This document shows positions 8,758-16,602 of a stretch of DNA of 64,000 nucleotides, piece after piece; the stretch's first letter is position 1, and every line of letters starts with the position of its first letter. The stretch comes from Caulobacter flavus (GTDB taxonomy: Bacteria; Pseudomonadota; Alphaproteobacteria; Caulobacterales; Caulobacteraceae), in contig NZ_CP026100.1 in the NCBI RefSeq assembly GCF_003722335.1, forward strand, positions 4,934,001-4,998,000. The letters are read 5' to 3'. The position numbers were made by a program, and so were the translations under genes. The notes under the pieces are model-generated. The model saw only the letters and a program-made list of their open reading frames with translations. It had not been told where the DNA came from and did not search any database.

Positions 8758-9270
8758 TCAGGCCATCGCCGGCAGCGGCGGGCCGAACGAGAGGATCTCG
8801 TCCTTCCAGTCCGGCTCCGGAATCAGCCCGCCCAGCATCTTCTTCAGATAGAAGGCCAGGGCCGACTGCTCGTCGGCGCTCAGTTCCGAACAGGCTTCCT
8901 GGTGCAGGGGCGCCAGCTCGCCGCGAATCTGCTCCAGCAGCGCCGCGCCCGTGTGGGTCAGCCGCACGACGACCTTGCGGCGATCGTTCGGAGCCCCGCC
9001 GCGTTCGACCAGGCCGTCGCGGATCAGGCCGTCGATCGACCGGGTCAGGGTCGTGCGATCGGCCGCCGAAAGCTTGGCCAGCCGCGTCATCGAACACTCG
9101 CCGAACCGGGCCAGCGACAGCATCGCCACCCATTTCGGAAACGACAGACCGTGACGCGCAACATGATCGGCGGCCATAGCCCGCCGATGTTGCTCGGTCT
9201 GGTACATCAAATAGCTCAAATAGCTGGGCAGGGGCATGGATTGCCCCTCCCTCAAGTCATGCTCAGGCAT
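8758..9270 (-). CDS. MarR family transcriptional regulator
   Basis: The 170-residue protein has the winged-helix MarR core: helix bundle (YLMYQTEQHRRAMAADHVA), recognition region SMTRLAKLSAADRTTLTRSI, and the wing DRRKVVVRLTHTGAALLEQI with the conserved D-x-R. The ATG at 9270 is preceded by GGGGGA and is preferred to a start 11 codons upstream. Such regulators usually control a neighbouring or own gene and release DNA on binding a phenolic ligand. No transporter or oxidoreductase partner is adjacent, so the target is unknown. Confidence 0.85.
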   Translation of the reverse strand: MPEHDLREGQSMPLPSYLSYLMYQTEQHRRAMAADHVARHGLSFPKWVAMLSLARFGECSMTRLAKLSAADRTTLTRSIDGLIRDGLVERGGAPNDRRKVVVRLTHTGAALLEQIRGELAPLHQEACSELSADEQSALAFYLKKMLGGLIPEPDWKDEILSFGPPLPAMA

Positions 9271-9421
9271 GGTGTCCCCCCGCGCCGTGCGCCTTGATCT
9301 CACAACCTCTGCTGTCGCGCAATCGCCACGAGGTCCCTAGCCCGCGCAGCGTTCACCATGTCGCGAAACGCCTGTCTCGTCCGCACGTTCCGCAGGCGAG
9401 AAAGACCCCCTACAGGCGAGT

Positions 9422-10291
9422 TCAGCGCCGGGGCGGAGACGGCGGCGCGGGCGCGGCCGGCGGGGCCGGAGGCGCGGGCATGCCGCGCATCACGGTGATG
9501 CGCTTGATGCGGCCGCTGCAGCCCTTGAGCGACAGGCCCGGCGGCAGGCGAGCCTCGCCGCAGGCCTCGTCCAGCTGGTCCTGGGTCAGGCCCCGCGCGC
9601 CGCTCAGGTCGACGCCCTGGAAGCGCACGCCCGTGAAGTCGGCGCCCTTGAAGTCCGTGCCGGCGAAACTGCCGCCGCGCAGGTGCGAGGCCGTCAGCGA
9701 CGCGTTGCGGAACTGCGCGCGGTCGAACCGCCCGCCGCTGAGGTTGGAGCCGTTGATCTCGGCGTTAGAGAAGTCGGCGCCGCGTGCGTTCACCGACGAC
9801 AGGTTCGAGCCGTTGAGCTCGGCGTTGGACAGCCGGGCGTCGATCAGGGTGGCGGCTTCCATGTTGACGCCGTGCATCTCGGACGAGGTCAGGTCGGCGC
9901 GCGACAGGTTGGCGTTCTGGAAATTGGCCCCGGCCGATTCCACGCCCGACAGCTTCGCGCCATTGAAGTTGGCGCCCTGGAAGTTGGCGGCGCGCATCTC
10001 GGCGCCGCGCAGGTCGGCGCGGGTCAGGTCGGCCGCGGCGAAATTGGAGCCGTAGAACACCGCGCCGCGCAGATCCGCGCCGATCAGGTTGGCCCTGGCG
10101 AAGTTGGCGCCGTTGAACTTGGCGCCGGTCATCTTGCGGCCGGCCAGATCGCAGCTGACACACACCCCGCCGAGCGACACCAGGCGCGCCACGTCCTTGT
10201 CCTCGATCGAGGCCTTGGCCTGGGCCTGGCCGGCCAGGGTCGTCAGACCCATGACCAGGGCGGCGGCGAGTGTCATGCCCATGCGGGCCAT
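9422..10291 (-). CDS. Exported pentapeptide-repeat protein
   Basis: The 289-residue product has a Sec signal peptide (cleavage near AGQAQA-KA) and then a short Cys-containing cap (GGVCVSCDLAGRKM). About 35 consecutive pentapeptide units follow (A-N/D-L/F-x-x, for example ANFARANLIGADLRGAVFYG), predicting a right-handed quadrilateral beta-helix. The C-terminus is a Pro/Ala tail. Pentapeptide proteins such as MfpA and Qnr are cytoplasmic DNA mimics; this one is predicted to be exported, so that role is unlikely. The two cysteines could form a capping disulfide. GGAGACCGCCG precedes the ATG. Confidence 0.85.
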   Translation of the reverse strand: MARMGMTLAAALVMGLTTLAGQAQAKASIEDKDVARLVSLGGVCVSCDLAGRKMTGAKFNGANFARANLIGADLRGAVFYGSNFAAADLTRADLRGAEMRAANFQGANFNGAKLSGVESAGANFQNANLSRADLTSSEMHGVNMEAATLIDARLSNAELNGSNLSSVNARGADFSNAEINGSNLSGGRFDRAQFRNASLTASHLRGGSFAGTDFKGADFTGVRFQGVDLSGARGLTQDQLDEACGEARLPPGLSLKGCSGRIKRITVMRGMPAPPAPPAAPAPPSPPRR

Positions 10292-10378
10292 CGGCGGTCT
10301 CCGTGCGGTCGATAAGCGACCTTGCTTGGTAACGGTTTGAGCCCCGCACCGCCGCTAGACCACTTAAATCGCGGTAAT

Positions 10379-10401
10379 GACGGGGATTCGGGATCCCCGT
10401 C
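10379..10401. terminator. Perfect GC hairpin between divergently placed gene ends
   Basis: A 9-bp perfect stem (GACGGGGAT / ATCCCCGTC) with a 5-nt loop lies downstream of the amidohydrolase gene and upstream of the pentapeptide gene. There is no T-run on either side, so it is a hairpin of uncertain role, possibly a weak terminator for the amidohydrolase transcript. Confidence 0.3.
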
Positions 10402-10469
10402 GCCCGCCAAACGCTTGTTGGCCTTAGCCTCCGAGCGCCCGCCGCGTCAAACCGCCACGCCTTCGGCGA

Positions 10470-12239
10470 CTAGTAGAAAGTCACGTCGTCGAGCTCGAAC
10501 CAGAGCTTCGCGCCGGCCGGACGCTCGCCCTCGACGCCGACCTGCAGCAGGTCCTTGCCGGTGAAGACGGCCTTGTCACGCCCAGCCGGCGTGAAGGCGC
10601 TGAACGGCAGCTCGATCGTCTTCCACTGCGACCCGGCCTCGACCTTGGTCGTCCAGCGGCCGGCGGCGCCGACAAGGCTGACGACATAGGCGCCGCCGTC
10701 GCCGCGCAGCGACAGCTTCACGCCCTTGAACGCCGAGGCGTCGGCCGGAACCACCGAGCCCCGGGTCAGCGGCAGCAGGATCCCCGCCGAAGCGTCGTCC
10801 TTGGTCGCCATGCGGGCGCCGACGCTCAGCACCTTGCCGCCGCCCTCGCGCTCGATGACCTGCGAGACTTCCAGGCTGCGGTCGCGGCCGCCGTCGAAAT
10901 CATCTAGCCGCAGGGTGTCGAGGCTGGTGCGGCCGTCGGCGCGTTCGAAGTTGTCGATCAGCGCCCCGGCCTTCACCGCCGGCGGGGTCATGCGGTCATT
11001 GGCGGCCGAACGCGTCGCGCCGGGGCCGAACGACAGCTTGCCGTCGATGAACACCCGCTCGACCTTGCGGGCGTCGGAGATCGTCTCCCACGGCTTGCCG
11101 GCCACCAGCACGAAGTCGGCCCGCTTGCCGGCCTCCAGGGTGCCGCGGTCGGCCAGCAGGTTCATGGCCCGCGCGCTGCCGGCCGTGCCCACGGTGAGCG
11201 CCTGGGCGGGCGTCAGGCCCGCCTGCACCAGCAATTCCAGTTCGCGCAGGCTGGAAGAGCCGTGCGGCGTGCCGGTCATGCCGGCGTCGGTGCCCAGGGC
11301 CAGCGGCACGCCGGCGTCATAGAGCGCCTTGGCGTTGGCCAGGGCGTAGCCGAACTTCAGGCGGCTCTGGCGCGCGCGCGGGCTGTCGGGGTCGGCTGGC
11401 GGCCTGGCGCCCGGCTTGACCGGTTCGTACACCGCCAGGGTCGGGGCGTAGAACAGGCCCGAGGCCTTGATCGCCGCGATCGTGCCTGGATCCAGCGGCG
11501 CGTCCTGCAGGCTGTGGGCGATGACGTCGACGCCATTGCCCGCCGCGACCTTGCCCTGCTCGACCGTCACCGTGTGGGTAAGCACCTTCAGCCCGTACTT
11601 GTGAGCGGTCTCGGTCAGGGCCTTCAGGGTCCAGGCGTCCATGGTGGTGTTGTCGGGCGCCGAGCCATAACGCCAGCCGTCGGTGAAGGCCTTGATGGCG
11701 TCGGGCTTGTAGGCGGCGATGGCCTCCACCGCGGCGCGGGCGCCTTCCGGGGTGTCGACCCAGCGGGTGGTGGCCTGGTCGGCCCAGTCGGCGCCGTGGC
11801 CGCCCGGGGTGCTGATGCGGGCGACGAGGTTGACGTGCGGCGCGGTCAGGGTCCCAAGCCAGGCGCGACGCGGCGCGAAGCTCTCCGGCTGCTGATGGAA
11901 GTCGTTCACCGTCGTCACGCCGGAGGCGACATAGGCGTCGGCGATCTTGGGGATCACGGCCGGGGCGCCGTTGGGCGTCCAGTGGGTATGCACGTCGAAC
12001 AGGCCCGGGATCAGCGCCTTGCCCTTGGCGTCGACCACCGTAGCGCCCTTGGGGGCCTTGACCTTCGGGCCGACGGCCAGGATGCGGCCGTTCTCAACTA
12101 CCAGGGTCCCGCGATACGGCGCCGCGCCCGTGGCGTCGAAGATCTCGGCGTTGATCACCGCCAGCGGCTGGGCGGCCGCCAGGGAGGTCGAGAGCGCGGC
12201 GGCGCAGAGGCCGCCGAGCAGGATGCGGGCGCGGGTCAT
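10470..12239 (-). CDS. Exported metal-dependent amidohydrolase with C-terminal CIA30-like domain
   Basis: The 589-residue protein has a signal peptide (cleaved near LAAAQP). The amidohydrolase domain shows the H-x-H motif in GLFDVHTHW, later histidines in LTHTVTV and VIAHSLQD, and the catalytic Asp in LGTDAGMTG. From about residue 430 a separate beta-rich domain begins (LRLDDFDGGRDRSLEV ... WFELDDVTFY). It resembles the CIA30/NADH-ubiquinone intermediate-associated jelly-roll fold, often fused to exported amidohydrolases. A periplasmic peptidase or dipeptide-like hydrolase role is likely; substrate unknown. GAGGACG precedes the ATG. It follows the metalloprotease by 48 bp in the same direction. 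Confidence 0.82.
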   Translation of the reverse strand: MTRARILLGGLCAAALSTSLAAAQPLAVINAEIFDATGAAPYRGTLVVENGRILAVGPKVKAPKGATVVDAKGKALIPGLFDVHTHWTPNGAPAVIPKIADAYVASGVTTVNDFHQQPESFAPRRAWLGTLTAPHVNLVARISTPGGHGADWADQATTRWVDTPEGARAAVEAIAAYKPDAIKAFTDGWRYGSAPDNTTMDAWTLKALTETAHKYGLKVLTHTVTVEQGKVAAGNGVDVIAHSLQDAPLDPGTIAAIKASGLFYAPTLAVYEPVKPGARPPADPDSPRARQSRLKFGYALANAKALYDAGVPLALGTDAGMTGTPHGSSSLRELELLVQAGLTPAQALTVGTAGSARAMNLLADRGTLEAGKRADFVLVAGKPWETISDARKVERVFIDGKLSFGPGATRSAANDRMTPPAVKAGALIDNFERADGRTSLDTLRLDDFDGGRDRSLEVSQVIEREGGGKVLSVGARMATKDDASAGILLPLTRGSVVPADASAFKGVKLSLRGDGGAYVVSLVGAAGRWTTKVEAGSQWKTIELPFSAFTPAGRDKAVFTGKDLLQVGVEGERPAGAKLWFELDDVTFY

Positions 12240-12287
12240 GGGCGGTCGTCCTCGTTCGAAACGGGCGCTTTCAGACGCGCCCGTTCC

Positions 12288-14795
12288 TCATGACGAACCA
12301 GGCGCGCAAAACCAGCAGTCCTCCCCGCCGATAGGCATGCCGGGCGGCAAGGTTTCCACCGCGCCGCTGCGCGGCGCCGCCAGCGTCTTGCGTTCGTCCG
12401 AGGTCAGAAAGCGCGCGATCCGCGCCGCCTGGTCGGCCTCCGCCCCCTTGCCCTTCCAGCCCGAGAGGGTCTTGGCGTAGCGCAGCAGCGAGGCGTCGAT
12501 CTGGGCGGCGGCGGTCGGCGACAGGGTCTTGTCGTCGAGCACGGCGACGAGGTCTCCGATCAGGCGGGCGCGGACACGGCGACGCAGTTCGCCCGTGCGG
12601 CCGTCGGCCTGGGGCCCGCCCGGCGCCACGGCGGCCAGCAGCGCGTCGACCGTCTCGGTCACATCCAACTGGCCCGGGTCGCGGCGCTTCTGCTCGACCA
12701 GCCGGTTCAGGCGCGCCGGGGTCAGCAGCAGCGACAGCGGCAGGTCGGCGGCGGTCTCCGCGGCGGTCGGCAGGTCGAACACCGAGGCGCCGGAGGTCGG
12801 GAAGATCTCGATGGCGTAGGCCTTGTCGCGCGAGCCCGACATCCCCGACGACAGCAGCGACAGCAGCGGGTCGGGCAGGTCCAGCGCCGTGGGGTCGAGG
12901 GTGCGGACCAGCGCCGCCAAGGCTCGGCGCTGGTCGGCCGCCGGCGTTGCAGGCGCGGCCTCGCGGCCGTCGCCGACCACCGCGTAGCCGTAGTCGACCC
13001 CGCCGACGAACTTCGCCGCCGCCTCCACCTGGTAGCGATGGAAGAGGTAGATCGGCACCAGCGCCCGGCGCAGGTCGGCGGCGGGCGAGCCGGCCGGCAC
13101 GCTGTTCAGGCCGAAGCGCGACAGGGCGATGCGGCGCACGGCCATGACGTTGTCGAGCTCGACCACCGGATCGGCGCCGTTGTCCCACAGCGCGCCATAG
13201 GGCTGGGCCGAGGCCGCGCCGCGGGCGTCGGCGTCGGAGACGTAGCGATAGCCCTTGGCCTGGGCGTCGCGGGCCAGCCTGTCGAGACGCGCGGCCTCGT
13301 CGCTTCCGGGCGCCCCTTCGGAATAGAGCCAGTCGATGGCGAAGGCGTCCCAGGCCCCCACGCCCTTGGCGTAGGCGTCGGAGAGATCCAGGCGGTCGCC
13401 GTCGATCTTCACCAGCGGCGCGGGGTAGTCCATCACCGAGGCGCGGCCGTACACGCTGCCCGCGAAGTTGTGAGACAGGCCGATGGCGTGACCGATCTCG
13501 TGGGCGGAGAGCTGGCGGATGCGGTCCAGCGCGATCTGGATCGGATCGTCGACGCCGCCCTTCCCCGTCTTGTCGGCGCCCAGCAGGCCCTCGAAGATCA
13601 TCCGGTCCTGGCGGATACGCAGCGAGCCCAACTGGACGACGCCGCGCACGATCTCGCCGGTGCGGGGATCGACGACCGTCGTGCCGGTGGACCAGCCGCG
13701 CGTCTGGCGGTGGATCCAGTTGACGACGTTGTAGCGCGCGTCCATCGGATCGACGCCCTCGGGCAGCGGCTCGACGCGGAAGGCGTCGACATAGCCGGCG
13801 GCCTCGAACGCCTGGTTCCACCAGCGGCCGCCCTCGACCAGCGCGCCGCGCACCGGTTCGGGCGCGCCGCGATCGACATAGAAGATGATCGGCTTCTTGA
13901 CCGGCGACCGGACCGCCGTCGGATCGGTCTTCTCGAGGCGGAAGCGGCGCACCAGGCGCTGCACGGTCGGCTGCTCAAGACCGACGGCGTAGTCGGCGAA
14001 CAGCACCTGGGCCGAGGTGCCGGTGCGCGGGTCGAAGGCCCGCGGCGTGAAGCCGGGACCCGGCAGGCGGATGAAGCTGTGATGCACGCCGAAGGTCACC
14101 GACCGGGCGTCGGGGACGATGCCGGAGACCTCGCCGCCCGGATCGTCGGCGGTGAAGGTCTGGCGGGCCTCGAATTCGAGATTGTCGGGGAAGACGCCGA
14201 CATGGCCGAAGTCGACATAGCTCAGCGTCGGCGCGGCCTTGAAGCCGCCCTGCTTGGCGTCCTTCAGGGCGCCGGTGATGTTGAAGGCGTCGCGCAGCAG
14301 GAAGCCGGCCAGGTCGACCGTGAAGCCGCCGTCGGGCGTCTCGCCCGCCACCTCGCCCGACCAGACCACCGAGCCGGGGAAGCTGTCGCGCACCGTCCGC
14401 TGCTCCTCGACCGTGCCGCCCACGGCGCGGAATCCGAAGTTCTCGAACTCGGCCAGCACGCGCTTGCCGACGCGGCGGAAGACCAGCACCTGGGTGTCGC
14501 CCGTGGCGGCGCGGTCAAGGCCAACGGGCGTCGCGCCGAGGCCGCCGCTGAGGCTGGGCTGATAGAGGAAACGGCCGGAAATCCCGTCGGCGTCGGGCGC
14601 CGGCAGGGTGACCAGGACCGCGCCCTTGGCGGCGTCGGTCCTGACCGGCAGCAGGCTGGGCGCGGCCGCCGGCGTCACAGCGGCGACGGCCGGAGCGGCC
14701 ACGGCGGCCGGCGCGGCGGACAGCGTCAGGACGGCCAGCGCGCTCGCCATGGCCAGCGTCCCCAGCGAGGCGCCGCCGAAGTCCGATTTTCTCAT
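12288..14795 (-). CDS. Large exported zinc metalloprotease (DUF5117/DUF4953-type)
   Basis: The 835-residue product has a signal peptide (cleavage near AVAAPA), a beta-rich N-terminal half (DUF5117/5118-like) and a metzincin-type catalytic centre AHEIGHAIGLSHNFAGS (H-E-x-x-H-x-x-G-L-x-H). A Met-turn VMDYPAPL follows some 20 residues later. The C-terminal part is helical. It belongs to the large DUF4953 zinc peptidases of unknown substrate found in Bacteroidetes and Caulobacterales. Co-direction and 48-bp spacing with the amidohydrolase suggest a shared role in degrading exogenous peptides. Two cysteines near the C-terminus (EDCWFC) are a small oddity. Confidence 0.85.
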   Translation of the reverse strand: MRKSDFGGASLGTLAMASALAVLTLSAAPAAVAAPAVAAVTPAAAPSLLPVRTDAAKGAVLVTLPAPDADGISGRFLYQPSLSGGLGATPVGLDRAATGDTQVLVFRRVGKRVLAEFENFGFRAVGGTVEEQRTVRDSFPGSVVWSGEVAGETPDGGFTVDLAGFLLRDAFNITGALKDAKQGGFKAAPTLSYVDFGHVGVFPDNLEFEARQTFTADDPGGEVSGIVPDARSVTFGVHHSFIRLPGPGFTPRAFDPRTGTSAQVLFADYAVGLEQPTVQRLVRRFRLEKTDPTAVRSPVKKPIIFYVDRGAPEPVRGALVEGGRWWNQAFEAAGYVDAFRVEPLPEGVDPMDARYNVVNWIHRQTRGWSTGTTVVDPRTGEIVRGVVQLGSLRIRQDRMIFEGLLGADKTGKGGVDDPIQIALDRIRQLSAHEIGHAIGLSHNFAGSVYGRASVMDYPAPLVKIDGDRLDLSDAYAKGVGAWDAFAIDWLYSEGAPGSDEAARLDRLARDAQAKGYRYVSDADARGAASAQPYGALWDNGADPVVELDNVMAVRRIALSRFGLNSVPAGSPAADLRRALVPIYLFHRYQVEAAAKFVGGVDYGYAVVGDGREAAPATPAADQRRALAALVRTLDPTALDLPDPLLSLLSSGMSGSRDKAYAIEIFPTSGASVFDLPTAAETAADLPLSLLLTPARLNRLVEQKRRDPGQLDVTETVDALLAAVAPGGPQADGRTGELRRRVRARLIGDLVAVLDDKTLSPTAAAQIDASLLRYAKTLSGWKGKGAEADQAARIARFLTSDERKTLAAPRSGAVETLPPGMPIGGEDCWFCAPGSS

Positions 14796-14883
14796 CTGCC
14801 CCTCCGATTCCCGCTCAAGTCGCGGCGGGCGACGGTTTCGCCCCGGGCCAGGACAGGCAAGCCTCTTTTTGCTGGAACGAGCC

Positions 14884-15024
14884 TCAGCGGATCTCGCGGG
14901 CCAAGGCGCGGGCGACCAGCTCTCCGGCCTGCCTGCAACGGTCCAGGTACGGGCGCGGGGTCTGCATCGGACGCGGGTCGGTCCTTAGGCGATCGGGCTG
15001 CGGATGGCTGGAAAGCTGGATCAT
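14884..15024 (-). CDS. Small translationally coupled ORF, 46 aa
   Basis: The ATG overlaps the stop of the 422-residue gene (ATGA), the arrangement of a coupled operon partner. The product is basic (many Arg) with a C-terminal amphipathic helix around DRCRQAGELVARALAREIR. No family is recognised. Support is only the overlap and the helix-like composition; a chance ORF in GC-rich DNA cannot be excluded. The gap between it and the metalloprotease start is 88 bp. Confidence 0.4.
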   Translation of the reverse strand: MIQLSSHPQPDRLRTDPRPMQTPRPYLDRCRQAGELVARALAREIR

Positions 15025-16289
15025 GAGCCGGCCGTGTCGAAAGCCCGCGCCTCGGCCTCGAACTCGGCCAGGGCGGCTTCGGCCGCGTCGGCCATCCGGC
15101 TCCAGCCGGCGAGGACGGCGTCGAGATCCGCCGCTGAGGCCTCAGGCGCGGTCAGCCCCGCCTCCAGATCGTCGAGCACCGCGTTCCAGTCGCCGCGCAG
15201 GCCGCGAACGCCGGCCACGGTCGCCGCCAGGCCAGCCGCCGGGGCGGCGATGTCGTGCAGGGCGATCTCGCGGCGCGTGCGCGGCGAGGGACTGAACGTC
15301 CATTGCTGCGTCGGCAGGCCCGTCTTCTCCCACAGGCGCAGCGGCGCCCCGGCCTGCACCTCGGCCACGTCGAGCGCATGTTCCGGAAAGGCCACGTTCT
15401 CGAGCGTCGCGCCCTGGCGCGGCGGCACACGGAAGAGATCGGCGCCGACCGGCAGTTCCGCCAGAGCGCCCACGCGCGGCGGCGGCCCCTCGCTGATCAG
15501 CGGGAAGCCGAACGGCGTGGCGGCGTTTGCCAGCGTCCACAGCTTGTCGTCGGCGGTGATGTGAAGGTGCAGCGCCGGATCGGCGGCCGAGCGCAGACGA
15601 TGGGCGTCGGCGATCTGGTCGAGCTGCAGCCGCCAGAACTGGCGGGCCGCGCCCCCCTTCACCGGCTCCAGGCGCGCCACGCCGTCGTCATCATAGGACA
15701 GGCACAGTTCCGGCGCTTCCCGAAGCGAGATGCGCACCGCCGGGTCGCGTTCGAAGGCGGCGAAGGCGGCGGCGAAGGCCCCCGCGCGGGTGGCGAAGCC
15801 GCGCATCGCGGCGGACAGGGCGGTGGCGCGATCGGCGCGCATGCGGATCTGCAGCCGCAGCGCCTCCAGCGCCGCCTCGTGGTCGCCGCTCAGCAGTTGT
15901 CGGTAGAGCGGCGGCGCCACGTCCCGGCCGTATGAGACCAGATCGCGGGCGAACGCGGCCATGCCGAGCTGCAGGTCGAGCCCCTGGCCTTGCAGCACGG
16001 CGTCCAGGCCGGTCCAGGCGGCGAGCAGCCTCTGGGCTTCGACGCACGGCTCGCTGGCCTCGACGGCCCGGCCGCCGCGACGCGGCTCCAGGGCCGAACC
16101 GACCACTTCGCCCAGAAAGTCGACGATGTCGCGACGATGGCGCGAAGCCTGCAGCGCCGTGCGGGTCTCGCCGGCGACGCGGCCCAGCGCGGCGACGTCA
16201 CGCCAGTCGGCCAGGCCCAGGTCGAACAGGTTTCCCGATTGTGCGGAGCGGCCGCTGGCGTCGCCGGCGAAGAGCAGAAGCCCGTTCAT
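15021..16289 (-). CDS. Hypothetical protein, 422 aa, unknown family
   Basis: I do not recognise this protein. It begins MNGLLLFAGDASGRSAQSGN, not a convincing signal peptide. Residues about 30-190 are Ala/Arg/Leu-rich and predicted helical. The middle (about 195-330) looks beta-rich (LCLSYDDDGVARLEPV, LHLHITADDKLWTL), and the last 90 residues are helical again. No catalytic motif is visible. A CRP-type operator lies about 280 bp upstream in a gene-free gap, which could place it under the CRP regulator encoded at 20.9 kb. It may therefore belong to the neighbouring TIR/cyclase locus. The overlapping 46-codon ORF follows. Confidence 0.65.
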   Translation of the reverse strand: MNGLLLFAGDASGRSAQSGNLFDLGLADWRDVAALGRVAGETRTALQASRHRRDIVDFLGEVVGSALEPRRGGRAVEASEPCVEAQRLLAAWTGLDAVLQGQGLDLQLGMAAFARDLVSYGRDVAPPLYRQLLSGDHEAALEALRLQIRMRADRATALSAAMRGFATRAGAFAAAFAAFERDPAVRISLREAPELCLSYDDDGVARLEPVKGGAARQFWRLQLDQIADAHRLRSAADPALHLHITADDKLWTLANAATPFGFPLISEGPPPRVGALAELPVGADLFRVPPRQGATLENVAFPEHALDVAEVQAGAPLRLWEKTGLPTQQWTFSPSPRTRREIALHDIAAPAAGLAATVAGVRGLRGDWNAVLDDLEAGLTAPEASAADLDAVLAGWSRMADAAEAALAEFEAEARAFDTAGS

Positions 16290-16602
16290 CGCCAGCCCCG
16301 CGGCTCAGGCCGTCGGTCCTCGATGCTTCGCAACGCCGCAACTCCACCCCTGGGGTCGGCGATGGGCCGCTCGCGAGCGTCACGAGCGGCCCCCGCCCCG
16401 CATGCGAAGAGCCCCCCAAGACTTCCTCGCGCGCCAATGGCCTGGGAAACCCGGAGCCGTCATGGCGAGACGACTCCGGGTCCCTGATCGCTGGACGTCC
16501 GCTCTGGAGGCTTTTCGGCCCGGCCGTCCGTGATCTGCGACAGAATGTCCCAAGCCCGTAAGCCCTGCTGTGCAATTTTTCACAGGGGGTGCGACGAGGT
16601 TT
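16290..16602. other. 313-bp gap with two long inverted repeats
   Basis: No gene is seen. A perfect 10-bp inverted repeat (arms 16364-16373 and 16383-16392, GGGCCGCTCG) and an imperfect 12-bp one (arms 16450-16461 and 16469-16480, 11 of 12 paired) lie in tandem, with a CRP-type palindrome at the far end. As a leader of the 422-residue gene they would fold into two adjacent hairpins. No T-run follows, so they do not look like simple terminators. Confidence 0.45.
16569..16584. promoter_or_regulatory. Candidate CRP operator
   Basis: TGTGCAATTTTTCACA matches the CRP consensus TGTGA-N6-TCACA at nine of ten fixed positions. It lies between the cyclase-like gene and the 422-residue gene. A CRP-family protein encoded 4 kb away (20867-21634) has a recognition helix with the R-E-x-V-x-R pattern that reads TGTGA in E. 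coli CRP. The pairing is inference. Confidence 0.5.
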
